This document shows, one piece after another, positions 1-12,226 of a stretch of 64,000 nt of DNA. The stretch lies in the NCBI GenBank assembly GCA_012064385.1, contig QRDG01000341.1, positions 1,082,164-1,146,163 of the forward strand. Reading direction: 5' to 3'. Position numbers and translations under genes: made by a program. The notes under the pieces were generated by a model. It had not been told where the DNA came from. It did no database searches and saw only the letters and a program-made list of their open reading frames with translations. This stretch comes from Puccinellia tenuiflora. Taxonomy: Eukaryota; Streptophyta; Magnoliopsida; Poales; Poaceae. The stretch's first letter is position 1, and each line of letters opens with the position of its first letter.

Positions 1-1758
1 CTGATCGTTTTGGTACCTCGTTTGGGATTTTCCAATTATCGACGATTAAATCGTGAATTAAATGATTGTTTGAATTTAATTCTTTTAATCTTTTAAATAA
101 TCACACCAAAGTAAAAGTTGTTATCATGATGTGATATTAGCATGATTAGATAGCATTTGTCATGCTGAGCACTTTGATATTTTATTCAAAATTTTGGGTA
201 ATTATTCATCAAAGTTATGATTTTTCCCAATATTGTTATTAATTTTGCCATTTAGTAATTTTTAATAAACAGCAAAATAATAGTTTCAAAAGACCAGGAC
301 AAAGAAACAATTAGATAGAGTTTGTTTTTCTGAACAATTTGCAATATTGTTTGCTAAATTTGAAATTATATTTAATTAGTTATCATTTTTATTTTATTTT
401 ATATTATTTAAATATTTTTACTGTTGGGCCGGCCTCCATATCGGCCCTGGCCGGCCCAGACCGGGCACCAGGCCGGGCCACTGTCTGAGGCTGCCGGCCT
501 CCTGGCCGGCCCAGACCGGCTCCCGGGCCGGGCCAGTATCGGAGCCAACTGCCCCCCTGGCCTGCCCAGGCCGGGCACGACCGGCGCGGAGACGGCGGCG
601 GTGACCGACGGCGGTGAGACGCGGGAGAGAGAGGGGAAGCGGGAGGAGGCCCGGAAGATCGCGGAGCTCACCCTGAGCTCGGAGGCGTGGACGGGGAGGG
701 TCGTGGTGGCCGGACGGCGACGCGAGCGTGCTCGACGGAGCTCGGCCGACGCTGACGAAGTCGAGGACGGCGACGTCGATTCGGGCGACCCCGGCTCGAT
801 TCCGCCGTTGGGGAGGGAGAGGAGGACGCGGCGGAGGAGATGGCGGCGTCGGCTCGCTCCGGGGAAGCTTCAAACGGCGGCGAGTCGACGGCGACGGCGT
901 CGGCTCCGCGGCGGACGGTGCGGGGAGCTAGGGCTAGCGTCGATCCGGGAAACGGGGAGGGGAAAGGAGTGCGGGAGCAGGTGAGCGTCCTCACGCGGCC
1001 TTTGACCACCTGGGAGGGTACGACCGCAGCGGCATGGGCGCAGCGGCATGGCGCCAGTGCGGGGCGGCACTGTGGCGCCAGGGAGGGGAAGGGAATTTGC
1101 GAAAAACCCCTGGCTCCAAATAAATTTATTTGCAAAAAGGTCCAGCAGGTTTTTAGTGATTTAAATGAGGCACCTAACCATTTTCTAAAATTCTGCAAAA
1201 ATTCCAAAAGGCTTCCCATATCATTTAGAGGCTCCCCAAAATAGGTGTTCCAAAATAAAATGTTTTGTACCACATTGGTTCATAGAGTTTTAAACATGGT
1301 CATTTTTTATCAAATTCCAAAATGCATTTACTTGGAGTTCTTAAGCATCTTCAAAAATAATGAAATATTCATGGAGGCTCCCAATATATTAATGAAGCTC
1401 TCCATAATTTTAGTTTTAATATTTGACAAGTTGAACTTGGATTCGAAAATAGAATTTGAATTGAACCAATTTGAAATTTTCAAATTTATTTTTTTTTGCC
1501 AAGAAGGTGTTTTGAAAAATATTTATATGATGTATTCTTGGAACTTCCTGGACAAATTGGAAATTCAAGAATAATTTGTTTTGCCAAATTGACAATGTAT
1601 TTGATTCGGAAATTTGGGAAGGGTTTTGCTTCCCTTTTTATTGTTTTCCAATTGTTGCTTTATTAACTTAGCAATTTAAATATGTATGCCATGATGCAAT
1701 GAAAAGAAAAAGTGAAAATTTGGCTCAAATTTTAGGGTACCAAACTGGGGCTGTTACA
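1..1758 (-). repeat. 3' LTR (partial) of the LARD-like element
   Basis: This copy aligns with 6581-8371 across its visible length. The minus-strand start is TGTAACAGCC at 1758. Compared with the other copy it has small indels, for example a short duplication near 1020-1050 and about ten extra bases near 1150-1160, so the two LTRs have diverged since insertion. About 2 kb of this LTR is beyond the window. Confidence 0.85.
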
Positions 1759-1772
1759 AATCTACCCCCCTT
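1759..1772 (-). other. Polypurine tract of the LARD-like element
   Basis: On the minus strand this reads AAGGGGGGTAGATT and lies directly before the TGTAACAGCC start of the 3' LTR, as expected for the plus-strand primer of an LTR retrotransposon. Confidence 0.8.
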
Positions 1773-4617
1773 ACAGGAATCTCGTCCCGAGATTCTAGAG
1801 TAGAAGGAGAGAGGAGGGAAACATGACAACAAGTGTCTTCCACGATCTTCTCGATCCCACGATGATCTTCCTTGTTACAGAGCATAAGGTAACAAGCATG
1901 ACATGCCGAGGTGGCGGAAGGAACAGAACATAGCTCAAGGTGTTGGACAAATTTTCTCCACGGGTTGGAGATATGAACGTTGCCCAAGACCATAAGCCAC
2001 TGGGGAAAACTTGGAACAACTTGACCAGACAAAGGTCGAGCAGAAGATCGGACAACCGATCGCTTGTTCATCCGAATTTATTAGGATCTTTATCCAAGAC
2101 CATGACATCACTTCAAACCACCCCGATATGTAGACCGTAGAGATTTGAAGCACCGTGAGGAAGAAGGACATCTTCTGGACTCCATGCCTTTGACATACAA
2201 GATGTTTCCGTAAGATTAAAGCTCGGGCCCTAACGTGACTGATGAAATCACACAATGTTCGGGTGATTGGGCAAAACTTTGGGTTCACCTAGGAGGGAAA
2301 TATATAGCATTGATCCACAAGTAGATAGAGAAGTAAAACCTCATAAACGAGCTATTGCCACGAGGTAGATGGAGTAGGAGGATTGACCGAGGGACATTTA
2401 GTAACTCCGTTGTAATGTTCTCCTTGGGGTTCTAGATATCACACACCGGCTTCGGAATAGCCTTCAACCGATCATCAAGCGAAGGTCGTACTTGAAGATA
2501 GAGAGAAGACCATATGGGAACTCCTAGAATGAGTTACACATGATCCTCATGGATATGGGGGTGATTTTTAAGGGTGGAAGAGATTTCATCAATAGACCTT
2601 CCGGTGAGGTGCGTGAACCACAACACCGAACTTGTCGGGTTACTAATAGGCTTAGGTCATGCTCTTGATAAACTCCAAGCATCATTTATGCTTGAGGTTC
2701 CGAGTTAGTTAGGTGCGCAGACACTTCAGGCTTAGCAGGTCTGAAGGGGAGTGTGCGAAAGTTAACGGAAGGTAGGGTCACTAGATTCTCAAGACATGGG
2801 CTACAGTCAAGCTCCAGAACACGAGCTAGATCACGAGGTCCATGGGGTCACGACTATGAAAGGAAATTGAACCAGCATGAACTCCAAGCAATGAAACACA
2901 ACTGAGTCCTGGTTGGGAGCACCGGTAAGATGATGAGATTTGACAACTTCTTCTTATTTAGGAACAAATCGGCCAGTGGCATACATGACGTATTTAGAGA
3001 ACTGGAGGTAACAACCTACCATCTCAACAACAATCCGCACATGCATGACCAACTTGTGATTATTTCCGGGGAGGACAAAGCGAACTTCACTCGGACCCCT
3101 GGCGACATATGTCAACCATCGCACATGGACCAGGGAAGAGCACTTCCATCATCCAGAACACATACTACGTGATGACACGAAGATGGTTCGGACAAGTTTC
3201 CAATATTACTCGACAACACAGTCAGGGGACAACCCGGCAGTACTTCTGGAAAGACATCCAGGATATCACGAACCACCGCATGTCACAGGTTGCGAGAGGA
3301 AACATGCTTTTCAAGGCCAAGGATGTGGTCTTGAGAGTTTCGACATGAATCTAACTCGTTGACCGGAGGTGTGCACCTGAACGAATGGACTTGGCAGCTC
3401 CGTCAATCTATTCTTGATAACCTAAGTGCTAATCATGCTAAGAGTGCCATCAAAGTCCTTGGTTTTTCAAAGCAATAACAATTGCTAAGAATATCCGATC
3501 ACCACATCGATATACATCCTCAACACTCTTGAGCCCGAGTAGCTCGGAGGTAGATGGATAAGGAAGGGTAAGAGCATCACTTCATCAAGTAAGTCATGAG
3601 ACTAAGCACGACCTCTTGATATAAAAGAGTGTGACACTCCAAGATGGAACGGAAGAAAAAGCTAGACAAGCTCTTACTCTGTGAATCACAATGCTTTGAC
3701 CTGGCCGAGAGATGGACAAGGTACCGGAGTTTGTTTCTCCTGACATCCCGAAGTGGAATGCATTGACGAACCACAAGAATAACATGCATCAGATCACCCC
3801 AATGCACGATAAAACTTGATTGTCAACAGATAGATTGAGGTCGGATGACAGATCTAGAGTAAGGAACGGGCTAATTAACAACAATATCAAGATGTTGCAG
3901 AAGCCCTGGTTAGCACTATTCCGACAACTAGTGCCGAAAGGGTTTCACGAACGAGTGTTATTGGAGGAATCACAGACATTGATGGAAAACTCGCTAAGAG
4001 CAAACTTGTCGGGATCCAGAGGGTTCCCTGACAGAGAGTCTAGCTAAAGCTAGTGACAGAGAAGAGCGTTGCTGAGCAAATCAATTATGGCTGCAACCTC
4101 TAGATTGAAGACTAACTTCAAATTGTGCCGACCTGATGTAGGGTTTGACCATTAACACCAGGATTCAACGGAAAGATCTTGGGTGAAAGATCAGCTTCAT
4201 GTACTGGGACTCACAATAGCGTAATGCTCACGAGGGTGACAACCCCCATGAATCATTACACCGGAGCCCTAGCACAATCCGGGACCTTCGGTTCAAGATC
4301 TTGGCCTAAAGCAAGGGAATGTCTTGAGGAACCACAATACTTCCTCTCTTCGGGCTTTAGATTTGGTAGACGGGCAAAGCTAACCAGTAAACTAAAGGTA
4401 GAAGCCAACCCCGTGAACCTAGAGGTTAGAATTTGCCGACGATCAGAAGAACCGTTAAAATCAAATAGGGGTAAGGTATCTCAGAGTAGAGCGAGTTGGG
4501 TAAGGAGTAAAAAGAATCCTAAGAGGGTTTTCACAACTCATTTTTAGGTTATAAATAATTTTCACGAACACTAGACTCGACATCGACCAATAGAACGGGT
4601 TTCCTACAGGCAGTCCT

Positions 4618-4629
4618 GCTCTGATACCA
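4618..4629 (-). other. Primer-binding site (tRNA-Met type)
   Basis: On the minus strand the bases TGGTATCAGAGC follow two to three bases after the LTR end GCGCTACA. This is the standard complement of initiator tRNA-Met used by many plant LTR retrotransposons. The bases after it (ACTGCCTGTAGGA) also occur after the primer site of the element at 15154-25511. Confidence 0.85.
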
Positions 4630-4632
4630 ACT

Positions 4633-7600
4633 TGTAGCGCCCCGACCCCGGAATTATACAGAGAGGCTATGTAACCCACAGGTTATGCTACACAATGGAA
4701 GGGCATAGGGTTACCGCTCCCATGCAACACCTCGATCATGCCATAAACACTAGCATAGCTATCAATGTATAATAGAGAGATCAAGACTTGTGGAACAACT
4801 GGCACATCACAAACTCTACGACACAAAAGATCATATAGCAACTCATACAACGAGAAAGATACAAACTATACACAGAGGTCACCGACCCAACAGTACATCA
4901 TGCGGAAGCGAGGTATTTGTCTAATACAACAAGATCCAAAATATGGCCTAAGAGGCCTACAGATAAACATTCCCAACTAGCTTGTTCCATGACGTCCCAA
5001 GCTGCCACCTGGGAACCCCAGACTACTCGTCGATGTTAACGAAGAACCCACCTGTCTGCTCGGTGTCGTCCTCCTCTGAAACAATTAAATATTCAACAAA
5101 GAGAGACTGAGTACGACGTACTCGCAAGTTTAGTAGGGCGATATAGGCCCAATGATGACAAGGCTCTAAAGCTGTATAGTAGTTGTTTTGCATAAAGCTA
5201 GTTTTCATTTATAAAGACATAAAGGACTCATGGCATCGACTACCCAGAAGGTTTTCCATAAAAGGGGTAAGATAGTAAACTTTTCTCTTTGGTTCTCAAA
5301 GAACCCATAGTAGCCATTTCTCATCACTCATCTCCACCAAGGCACTCCCTCGAATCACCCTCGAGGAAATGAACCTTTAACACACGTTGAGTTGCAACCT
5401 CTAGTTGCCAAATTTTATTAGGTTCATGTTCTCTATGGTCTTATCGTCCGTTCCCAAGTCGTCCATAACCGCGGACACGGCTTTTCGAAAAGATTTAAAC
5501 CCTGCAGGGGTGTACTAATTTACCCACCGGTACCGTCCGGCTCACCTGATTGGCTCTCTTCCGGGGAAAGCCGGCGAGTGGGCGCAGTTAGACCTTTACC
5601 TTGCATGAGGCTTACTCAAGGATCATCAGTGTGCGGAAGGACAGGTTCAGCGCCTCCAACGCCCTGCCCCACGGCCACATCCTAAACACCACCGTCCTCA
5701 TCGTTTCTTTTCCACCCCCTCACTCACACGCAAATGGAAATAGCAAACTAGAGGACCCTTGACAAGCCCCTCACAAATTATTCGGTCACAGGGGATTCCA
5801 TATGTCCCCACCTTTGGAAGCACGCTCAGTCTTGGTTCAAGAGGTAAAGAACTCGCACCTAGGGGCAAGAATGAGGCAAAACACCATCCCCGATGGCAAC
5901 TCATCCAAACCTTTTAAGCATTTGAATTAAGTACCACAAGTAACCCACATGTCCGAACATTCCATCAACATCATAATTATGTAATTTAATCACCAGACAA
6001 TATAGCATTCGACTAAGCATAGCTAAGCATATATATACAACAATTATATCTTTAACTCAGGCCAATACATGAAACCTATAGTTCATAGGAGGGGAGACAT
6101 GTGATTATTTAGGGAACATGCAATTCATAGGACACTCTATGTCTTGTCCAAAAATTGACATTGGAATAGAATGCAATATTATGGTGGATAAAATAGTTGT
6201 ATAAAACTATAGGATGCTAAATGCGAAGAAGGTTAGGTTATCTCTTGCCTTGCTGACGGGGCGTGTAGTACAGATCGTCGGGGTAGGTCGGGGAACCCTC
6301 GACTCCTGAATCTATCGATACCCAAACAATCACAGAAAAACAAATAAATAACATGAAGACAAGGTGCAATGCACAATCATGATGACATGTCAAGTTTATG
6401 CAATGATATCATCATATAAATTAGCTATCAATATTAAATGGAGTGCCAAATAATTAGTGCAATTATTTGGAAGCAACTCCATATTTAACTTAGTGACCAC
6501 ATTGTTTAGAAATTAATAAAATACTAAAAAGTGGCTTGAATATGCATGAACATGACATGAATATATAGGGATTGTTCTTCTGATCGTTTTGGTACCTCGT
6601 TTGGGATTTTCCAATTATCGATGATTAAATAGTGAATTAAATGATTATTTGAATTTAATTCTTTTAATCATTTAAAGAATCACACCAAGTAAAAGTTGTT
6701 ATCATGATGTGATATTAGCATGATTAGATAGCATTTGTCATGCTGAGCACTTTGATATTTTATTCACAATTTTTGGGTAATTATTCATCAAGTTATGATT
6801 TTTCCCAATATTGTTATTAATTTTGCCATTTTAGTAATTTTTAATAAACAACAAAATAATAGTTTCAAAAGACCAGGACAAAGACACTATTAGATAGAGT
6901 TTTTGTTTTTCTGAACAATTTGGTATATTGTTTCCTAAATTTGAAACTATATTTAATTAGTTATCATTTTTATTTTATTTTATCTTATTTAAATATTTTT
7001 ACTGTTGGGCCGGCCTCCAGATCGGCCCAGGCCGGGCACAGGCCTGAGCCGACCGGCCTCCTGGCCGGCCCAGACCGGGCACCAGGCCGGGCCACTGTCT
7101 GAGGCTGCCGGCCTCCTGGCCGGCCCAGACCGGCTCCCGGGCCGGGCCAGTATCGGAGCCAACCACCCCCCTGGCCGGCCCAGGCCGGTTCCTAGGCCGG
7201 GCACAACCGGGGCGGAGACGGCGGCGGTGACCGATGGCGGTGAGACGCCGGAGAGAGAGAGAGAGGGGAAGCGGGAGGAGGCCCGGAAGATCGCGGAGCT
7301 CACCCTGAGCTCGGAGGCGTGGACGGGGAGGGTCGTGGTGGCCGGACGGCGACGCGAGCGTGCTCGACGGAGCTCGGCCGACGCTGACGAAGTCGAGGAC
7401 GGCGACGTCGATTCGGGCGACCCCGGCTCGATTCCGCCGTTGGGGAGGGAGAGGAGGACGCGGCGGAGGAGATGGCGGCGTCGGCTCACTCCGGGGAAGC
7501 TTCAAACGGCGGCGAGTCGACGGCGACGGCGTCGGCTCCGCGGCGGACGGTGCGGGGAGCTAGGGCTAGCGTCGATCCGAGAAACGGGGAGGGGAAAGGA

Positions 7601-8371
7601 GTGCGGGAGCAGGTGAGCGTCCTCACGCGGCCTTTGACCACCTGGGAGGGTACGACCGCAGCGGCATGGCGCCAGTGCGGGGCGGCACTGTGGCGCCAGG
7701 GAGGGGAAGGGAATTTGCGAAAAACCCCTGGCTCCAAATAAATTTATTTGCAAAAAGGTCCAGCAGGTTTAAATGAGGCACCTAACCATTTTCTAAAATT
7801 CTGCAAAAATTCCAAAAGGCTTCCCATATCATTTAGAGGCTCCCCTAAAATTGGTGCTCCAAAATAAAATGTTTTGTACCACATTGGTTCATAGAGTTTT
7901 AAACATGGTCATTTTTTATCAAATTCCAAAATGCATTTACTTGGAGTTCTTAAGCATCTTCAAAATAATGAAATATTCATGGAGGCTCCCAATATATTAA
8001 TGAAGCTCTCCATAATTTTAGTTTGAATATTTGACAAGTTGAACTTGGATTCGAAAATAGAATTTGAATTGAACCAATTTGAAATTTCAAATTTATTTCT
8101 TTTTTTTTTGCCAAGAAGGTGTTTTTGACAAATATTTATATGATGTATTCTTGGAACTTCCTGGACAAATTGGAAATTCAAGAATAATTTGTTTTGCCAA
8201 ATTGACAATGTATTTGATTCGGAAATTTGGGAAGGGTTTTGCTTCCCTTTTTATTGTTTTCCAATTGTTGCTTTATTAACTTAGCAATTTAAATATGTAT
8301 GCCATGATGAAATGAAAAGAAAACGTGAAAATTTGGCTCAAATTTTAGGGTACCAAACTGGGGCTGTTACA
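4633..8371 (-). repeat. 5' LTR of the LARD-like element (about 3.74 kb)
   Basis: Bounded by TGTAACAGCC at 8371 and GCGCTACA at 4633 on the minus strand, with TG...CA ends. The part 6581-8371 matches the 3' LTR copy. It contains an AT-rich stretch, a GC-rich block (about 7009-7700) and no ORF with recognisable protein domains. ORFs of about 200 codons in the GC-rich block are repeat translations on both strands. Confidence 0.85.
7009..7205. repeat. GGCCGGCCCAG-rich short repeats in the LTR
   Basis: Repeats of about 45 bp built on ggccggcccagaccgg and ggccgggcac occur here and at 420-565 in the other LTR, but with different copy number (the copy here is longer). A diverged version is at 42536-42775. 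Such GC blocks can fold strongly and are prone to copy-number change. Confidence 0.75.
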
Positions 8372-8560
8372 AAGTTGACAATGCAGAAAGTATATAGTGA
8401 TATACAAGTTATAAGTGTTTAAGTCCAAATTGCAATTGTGGCGGTTTCGAATAATATTTGATACTCATTCTGTTTTATGAAAACAGAACCTCCTGCTTGA
8501 GATTTGCATAAAGGATATGGGAAGACGTTGCGGAATGATGGCAATCAAGGTTGATGCTGG
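8372..8560. other. Short spacer between two elements
   Basis: These 189 bases separate the LARD-like element from the Copia 3' LTR. They begin with the presumed target duplication aagtt. I see no gene, and the sequence may be an older host or transposon remnant. Confidence 0.5.
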
Positions 8561-9276
8561 TGAAAGAACGTATGGTCGACTAGAGGGGGGGTGAATAGGC
8601 GACTACCAATTTTAGTTCTTTTTCTTTTAATTAGGTTTTTAGCAAGATAAAAACTTGTTATCTAGATGTGCAACTAGATGAACAACCCTAGGTGATAAGA
8701 TACAAGGAACAAGTAGAAAGCACAACGGAAAGTAAAGGATAGAAGTCACCGCAAGAGGACACGAGGAAATGATTCCCGTAGTTCCTTCCCAAGGGAAGTA
8801 CGTCTACGTTGGAGAGGTGTGGAGGCTCCTTGGCCCTCCTACAAGCACGTCCGTGCTCACCCTATTCTCCGGTGCTACTCCCATGAGGGAATAGCTCTTT
8901 CCACTATGAGGTCGACTTGAAGGCGTTGACCAAACCTTTACACCAAGGTTGTGGCTCTCCACAATGAGCTGGAGACTCCCAACAATGTCCCGGAGCTCCT
9001 CACAAATTATGAAGCTCCGAAACACGCTCTTGCTCCTAGAGTGCCCAAGAACCCTAAGAGCCAACAAGATCCAAGATCTACAAACAACAAGTGGGGGGAT
9101 TCGAAAAACCTTCGGTGGAAGGCTAGATCTAGGTCTCCTATTACACTCCTCAAAAGATCAACAAGATTGAGGCGAGGGAGTGGGAGATCTAGGCAATTTT
9201 AGCTTGGGCTCATTAATGGAGGAGAGAGAAGAATTTGAGTCTAGAGCTTTAAAGACAAAGGAGGGAGAAACCCTCC

Positions 9277-9283
9277 TTTTATA
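9277..9283 (-). promoter_or_regulatory. TATA box in the Copia LTR
   Basis: The minus strand reads CTATAAAAGGAGGG, a strong plant TATA context. It sits just downstream of the GC-rich repeat array, so the array would be the upstream promoter (U3) and the RNA start would be near 9245. Confidence 0.65.
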
Positions 9284-9329
9284 GCCTCCTCCTCCAGTGA
9301 ACCGTTTGGGGGGGGGACACTTCTCCACT

Positions 9330-9930
9330 GCAGCGGTACTACCGCCGCTCCTGGCGGTAGTGCCGTTGCACTCTTCACTTCTTCGACCAATGGCTCCTTC
9401 TGCCTGGGGAGCCATCCCGCAGCACCGGCACTGCCGCCGGAGGCGGCGGTACTACCGCTGAAGGCCCACAGAGAGCCCCCAGGCGGCAGTGCTGACGGTA
9501 GTGCTGGCGGCACTGCCAGCCCTAGGAAAGCTCTCAAAAGCCCAGCAGCGGTACGGCCGCCGGAGGCGGCGGTACTGCCGCTGTGGGCTCACAGAGAGCC
9601 TCCCGGGCGGCAGTGCTGGCGGTACTGCCAGCCCCAGAGGAGCTCTCAAAATCACAGCAGCGGTACTGCCGCCGGAGGCGGCGGTACTGCTGCTGTGGGC
9701 TCACAGAGAGCCTCCCGGGCGGCAGTGCTGGTGGCAGTGCTGGCGGCACTGCCAGCCCCAGGGGAGCTCTCGAAAGCCCAGTTGCGGTACTGCCGCCGGA
9801 GGCGGCGGTACTACCGCTGTGGGCTCACAGAGAGCCTCCCGGGCGGCAGTGCTGGCGGCACTGCCAGCCCCAGGGGGGGCTCGCATGCCCCAGGCACGGC
9901 GGTACTGCCGCCAGACCCGGCAGTACTGCC
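9330..9930. repeat. GC-rich tandem array, about 120-bp unit, four copies
   Basis: A unit of about 115-123 bp recurs with starts near 9427, 9549, 9664 and 9787. Each has the palindromic core ccgccggaggcggcggtac, then gggctcacagagagcc, cgggcggcagtgctgg and ccagcccc. Flanking partial units contain ggcggtactaccgc-like palindromes. ORFs of up to 161 codons across it on both strands are repeat translations. Confidence 0.85.
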
Positions 9931-10045
9931 GCCGAATAGGGTTTCATCTTTTTCCAATCTTCACAAACTCATAAAACGATATGAGAAATAAATTATTATG
10001 TTATCATTAATACCAAAACATATTAGGGGACTAGATGCACTTTCA

Positions 10046-10060
10046 ATCTCCCCCTTTTTG
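10046..10060 (-). other. Polypurine tract of the Copia element
   Basis: The minus strand reads CAAAAAGGGGGAGAT immediately before the LTR start TGAAAG. The preceding phrase (gttgtcatcaacacc) is a common neighbour of the purine tract in grass SIRE-type Copia elements. Confidence 0.75.
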
Positions 10061-10453
10061 GTGTTGATGACAACATAATAATTTAGCAAGATAACCATTA
10101 GGGAGATACTCGCCTTCAACATGTGCATTACTAGACAAGCTAGAAACAAACAAGTGCACAACACCATGAGGGGAAGCTCCCCCTGCAACAAACATATGTT
10201 GCAACAAATAATAGAGAAACATAGCTTGCATGGATTAAAAGTACTTAAACAAATAAAGGTTCACCTGTCTCACACCATGCATAAACGAGGTTCACAACAA
10301 GATAAAAGATTCACAAGCTTAAAGATGCAACTGAGAGAAACAAAAGCTTGTGATTCCCATGGCAAATACCCCGGACAACCTAATAGATATCTCTCCCCCT
10401 TTGGCATCAAGACACCAAAAAGGAGAGAGACCGATGCTAAAAAACGTCCCAGC
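10061..10453 (-). other. Non-coding stretch between the extra ORF and the purine tract
   Basis: About 390 bases of AT-rich sequence lie between the stop of the extra ORF and the purine tract. I see no protein motif on the minus strand. A long plus-strand ORF that starts here (10121-11239) is the antisense shadow of the extra Copia ORF. Confidence 0.5.
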
Positions 10454-11942
10454 TCAAACGTCCGAGAGATCATCATTGCTTGGAGGGCGAGGACGACGGC
10501 GCGAGGAAATCTCCGGTTCTTCGTCTTCGGAGGACCACTGAAGAGCTTGACCTTCAGAATCTCGAGCTTGCCAACGGCCATAGGTGGTGATACTAGGTTC
10601 CTCCACATTGGGCACAACCTCTCCCGCATCACGATGATGTTGAAGGGCCGCTTGAGCTTCCTTCCGACACTGAAGTTCCTTATCATAATGAGCTTCCCAC
10701 TGACGTTTCTCAATAGACTTGTTGAGCTTGAACATCTTCTTGAGAGCACGGGCCATCCAAGCAAATCCACCCTTGGTGGGAGGGCGGGAGGGACCACCAT
10801 CATCTTCATCCACAATTGTCTTACCCTTTGCCTTTCCACGACGACCTTGTTTTGTGGGAGAAGGAGGCTCGGTGTGATCCTTGATCCTAAGCCGCTTTTC
10901 CTTATGAAGAATCCAACCATCCGGGTCACTAAGTTCAACTCCAGGGAACTTCTCATCCCAAGCTGCCAAAATAATCCTCATGATGAGAGGGCCATAGAAA
11001 GCATTCCTCTTACACACAATGATGCCCCACATCTCATGCCAAAGATAATCCATAACATCAAGCTTCTTGCCTTTGCCCCTATTCTCATGCACGGCAAGCA
11101 AAAGATCCTTAAGATAGCCCATAATTTCATCCAAATTTCCACCTTTAGAATTGATGGTTTCACGAAAGATACGGTGCAAGATGTCATAAGAGGGATGGAG
11201 ACCTTTAGCACACCGCAAATTTATGTCTTCCAAAAGTAGAGGGGCTCAAGAGCATCCTTTTCCTTGGACTTCACACTGTAGTGAATGCGAATCCACTCAT
11301 CATCAAAGTTAGGGGGGAGCATACAAGACGGACCATGATCCTCAAATCCAAACAGCCCCCCAAGTTTGTCCCAAGTCATAGTGAACTTCTCGGTCTTGGT
11401 CATCCAAATAATGTACCACTCGGTCTCATTTGCAAAATGCACAGTGGCAAGAAACTGGCACACAAGGGCTTCGTCAAAGTTCAGAGAGAAAGTCATAAGC
11501 GGACGAATACCCAACTCATCAACCAAACTCATAGCTTCGAAGAAATACTCCGGATTCCTTTCAATGTGGCCCATATTGATGGAGTGTTGCGGCACCACAT
11601 TACCTGACGGCTCGGTCATCAACAACTCTCTAAAGCATTGGGCTTGAAAAACTGTGTGGAAACGGGGATCATTGCCTCGAATAGACGGAATAAGGTGCAT
11701 CCTTTCAACCACATAGGGATTTTCCTTCCTCCTCTCAACATACAAGGGATCGGGCATAGTGCTAGTTGTCTTTTGCCTATTGGGAACCTTCTTTGTATTT
11801 GCTGGGATCTGCTTGCGTCTTGTAGAAGGAGCCCGAGGGGGGTCAAACTCAGCCTCTAACTCTTCCTCAATCTTATCCATGGAATGAGGTTTCTTGCGCC
11901 CTACGGTCTTGGTGCGAGTTCTCGGACGAGAGCTACCCGAAC
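10454..11942 (-). pseudogene. Extra Copia ORF in the position of an envelope gene, exon 2 (frameshifted)
   Basis: This is a protein of about 500 residues encoded between pol and the 3' LTR. The first part (11942-11221) is basic and then contains a block with FHTVFQAQCFRELL and WDKLGGLFGFEDHG, which resembles the globular region of plant transposon-associated proteins of the Transposase_32 type. The second part (11233-10454) continues in another frame with WHEMWGIIVCKRNAFYG, then a basic linker, a short coiled coil and an acidic tail. A one-base deletion near 11224-11230 separates them. No signal peptide or membrane segment is visible, so 'envelope' is position only. A splice acceptor at 11944-11943 joins it in frame to a three-codon first exon at 12226-12217. 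Confidence 0.72.
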
Positions 11943-12216
11943 CTGTGACAAGCAATAGATAGGTAGGGAAAGAAAATAAGTATGCTCACAAACACAAGTC
12001 ACATTGAGAGGGAAACATGGATGCGAGATTCACATGGAAATGGAAACCCTAGATGCATGAGAGCAAACCTAGGGTAGTTTCTATACAGATCTAGCAACCA
12101 CATGTCCAAGCCAAGGTGAACCCACCATTACCCCTACCTAACCATGGACAAAGAGAGAGGAACTCCTAGTACATCCCCATCCATCAACTAGATGGGAGAG
12201 AGAGGGAGAACCGTAC
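11943..12216 (-). other. Probable intron (274 bp) in the leader of the extra Copia ORF
   Basis: On the minus strand a donor (GACGACG then GTACGG) follows an ATG by ten bases, and an acceptor (GCTTGTCACAG) precedes the ORF. Joining the two keeps the reading frame. The intron is T-rich near its acceptor. The leader before the ATG is a CT-rich, gene-like 5' untranslated region. Confidence 0.6.
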
Positions 12217-12226
12217 CGTCGTCCAT
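12217..12226 (-). other. Short first coding exon of the extra Copia ORF
   Basis: ATG GAC GAC G on the minus strand, followed by GT. It supplies Met-Asp-Asp plus one base of the next codon, which exon 2 completes as Gly. The assignment rests on frame continuity and splice-site sequence only. Confidence 0.5.

Larger units (their letters stand above)
1759..4632 (-). other. Internal region of the LARD-like element, no coding potential seen
   Basis: These 2.87 kb lie between primer site and purine tract. On the minus strand, where gag and pol should be, only short ORFs occur (up to about 117 codons) and none shows a gag, protease, RT or integrase motif. The plus strand likewise has only short ORFs. 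I see no genes here; the region is best read as the non-coding body of a large retrotransposon derivative. Confidence 0.7.
1..8371 (-). mobile_element. Non-coding LTR retrotransposon (LARD-like, Gypsy-type ends), 3' LTR cut by window edge
   Basis: The sequence at 1-1758 is repeated in the same direction at 6581-8371, and the two copies are the ends of one element read on the minus strand. Its 5' LTR is 4633-8371, its internal part 1759-4632 and its 3' LTR runs off the left edge. The LTR begins TGTAACAGCC and ends GCGCTACA on the minus strand. A tRNA-Met-type primer site and a purine tract sit at the expected internal edges. No gag or pol is recognisable in the internal part, so the element must have moved with enzymes from elsewhere. 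The base run after the right end is aagtt (8372-8376); the matching left target duplication lies outside the window. Confidence 0.85.
8561..10045 (-). repeat. 3' LTR of the Copia element (1485 bp)
   Basis: On the minus strand the LTR starts TGAAAGTGCATC just after a purine tract and ends CGTTCTTTCA, so its ends form the short inverted repeat TGAAAG/CTTTCA. The end region carries the run of C before CTCTAGTCGACC that is common at ends of this type of grass Copia LTR. A TATA box is at 9283-9277 and a GC-rich tandem array is at 9330-9930. The candidate target duplication is gctgg (8556-8560), but no partner is available because the 5' LTR is gone. Confidence 0.78.

Noticed and set aside
408..1273. 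Overlapping ORFs of up to 201 codons on both strands in the LTR
   Set aside because: They coincide with the GC-rich repeat block that recurs at 6989-7753; all frames are open because of composition, and no domain is visible.
9489..9991. ORFs of 98-161 codons on the plus strand with MGSQRASRAAVL repeats
   Set aside because: Direct translations of the 120-bp tandem array in the Copia LTR; open in several frames.
10121..11239. 372-codon plus-strand ORF
   Set aside because: Antisense shadow of the extra Copia ORF; the minus strand has the coherent protein, splice sites and family resemblance.
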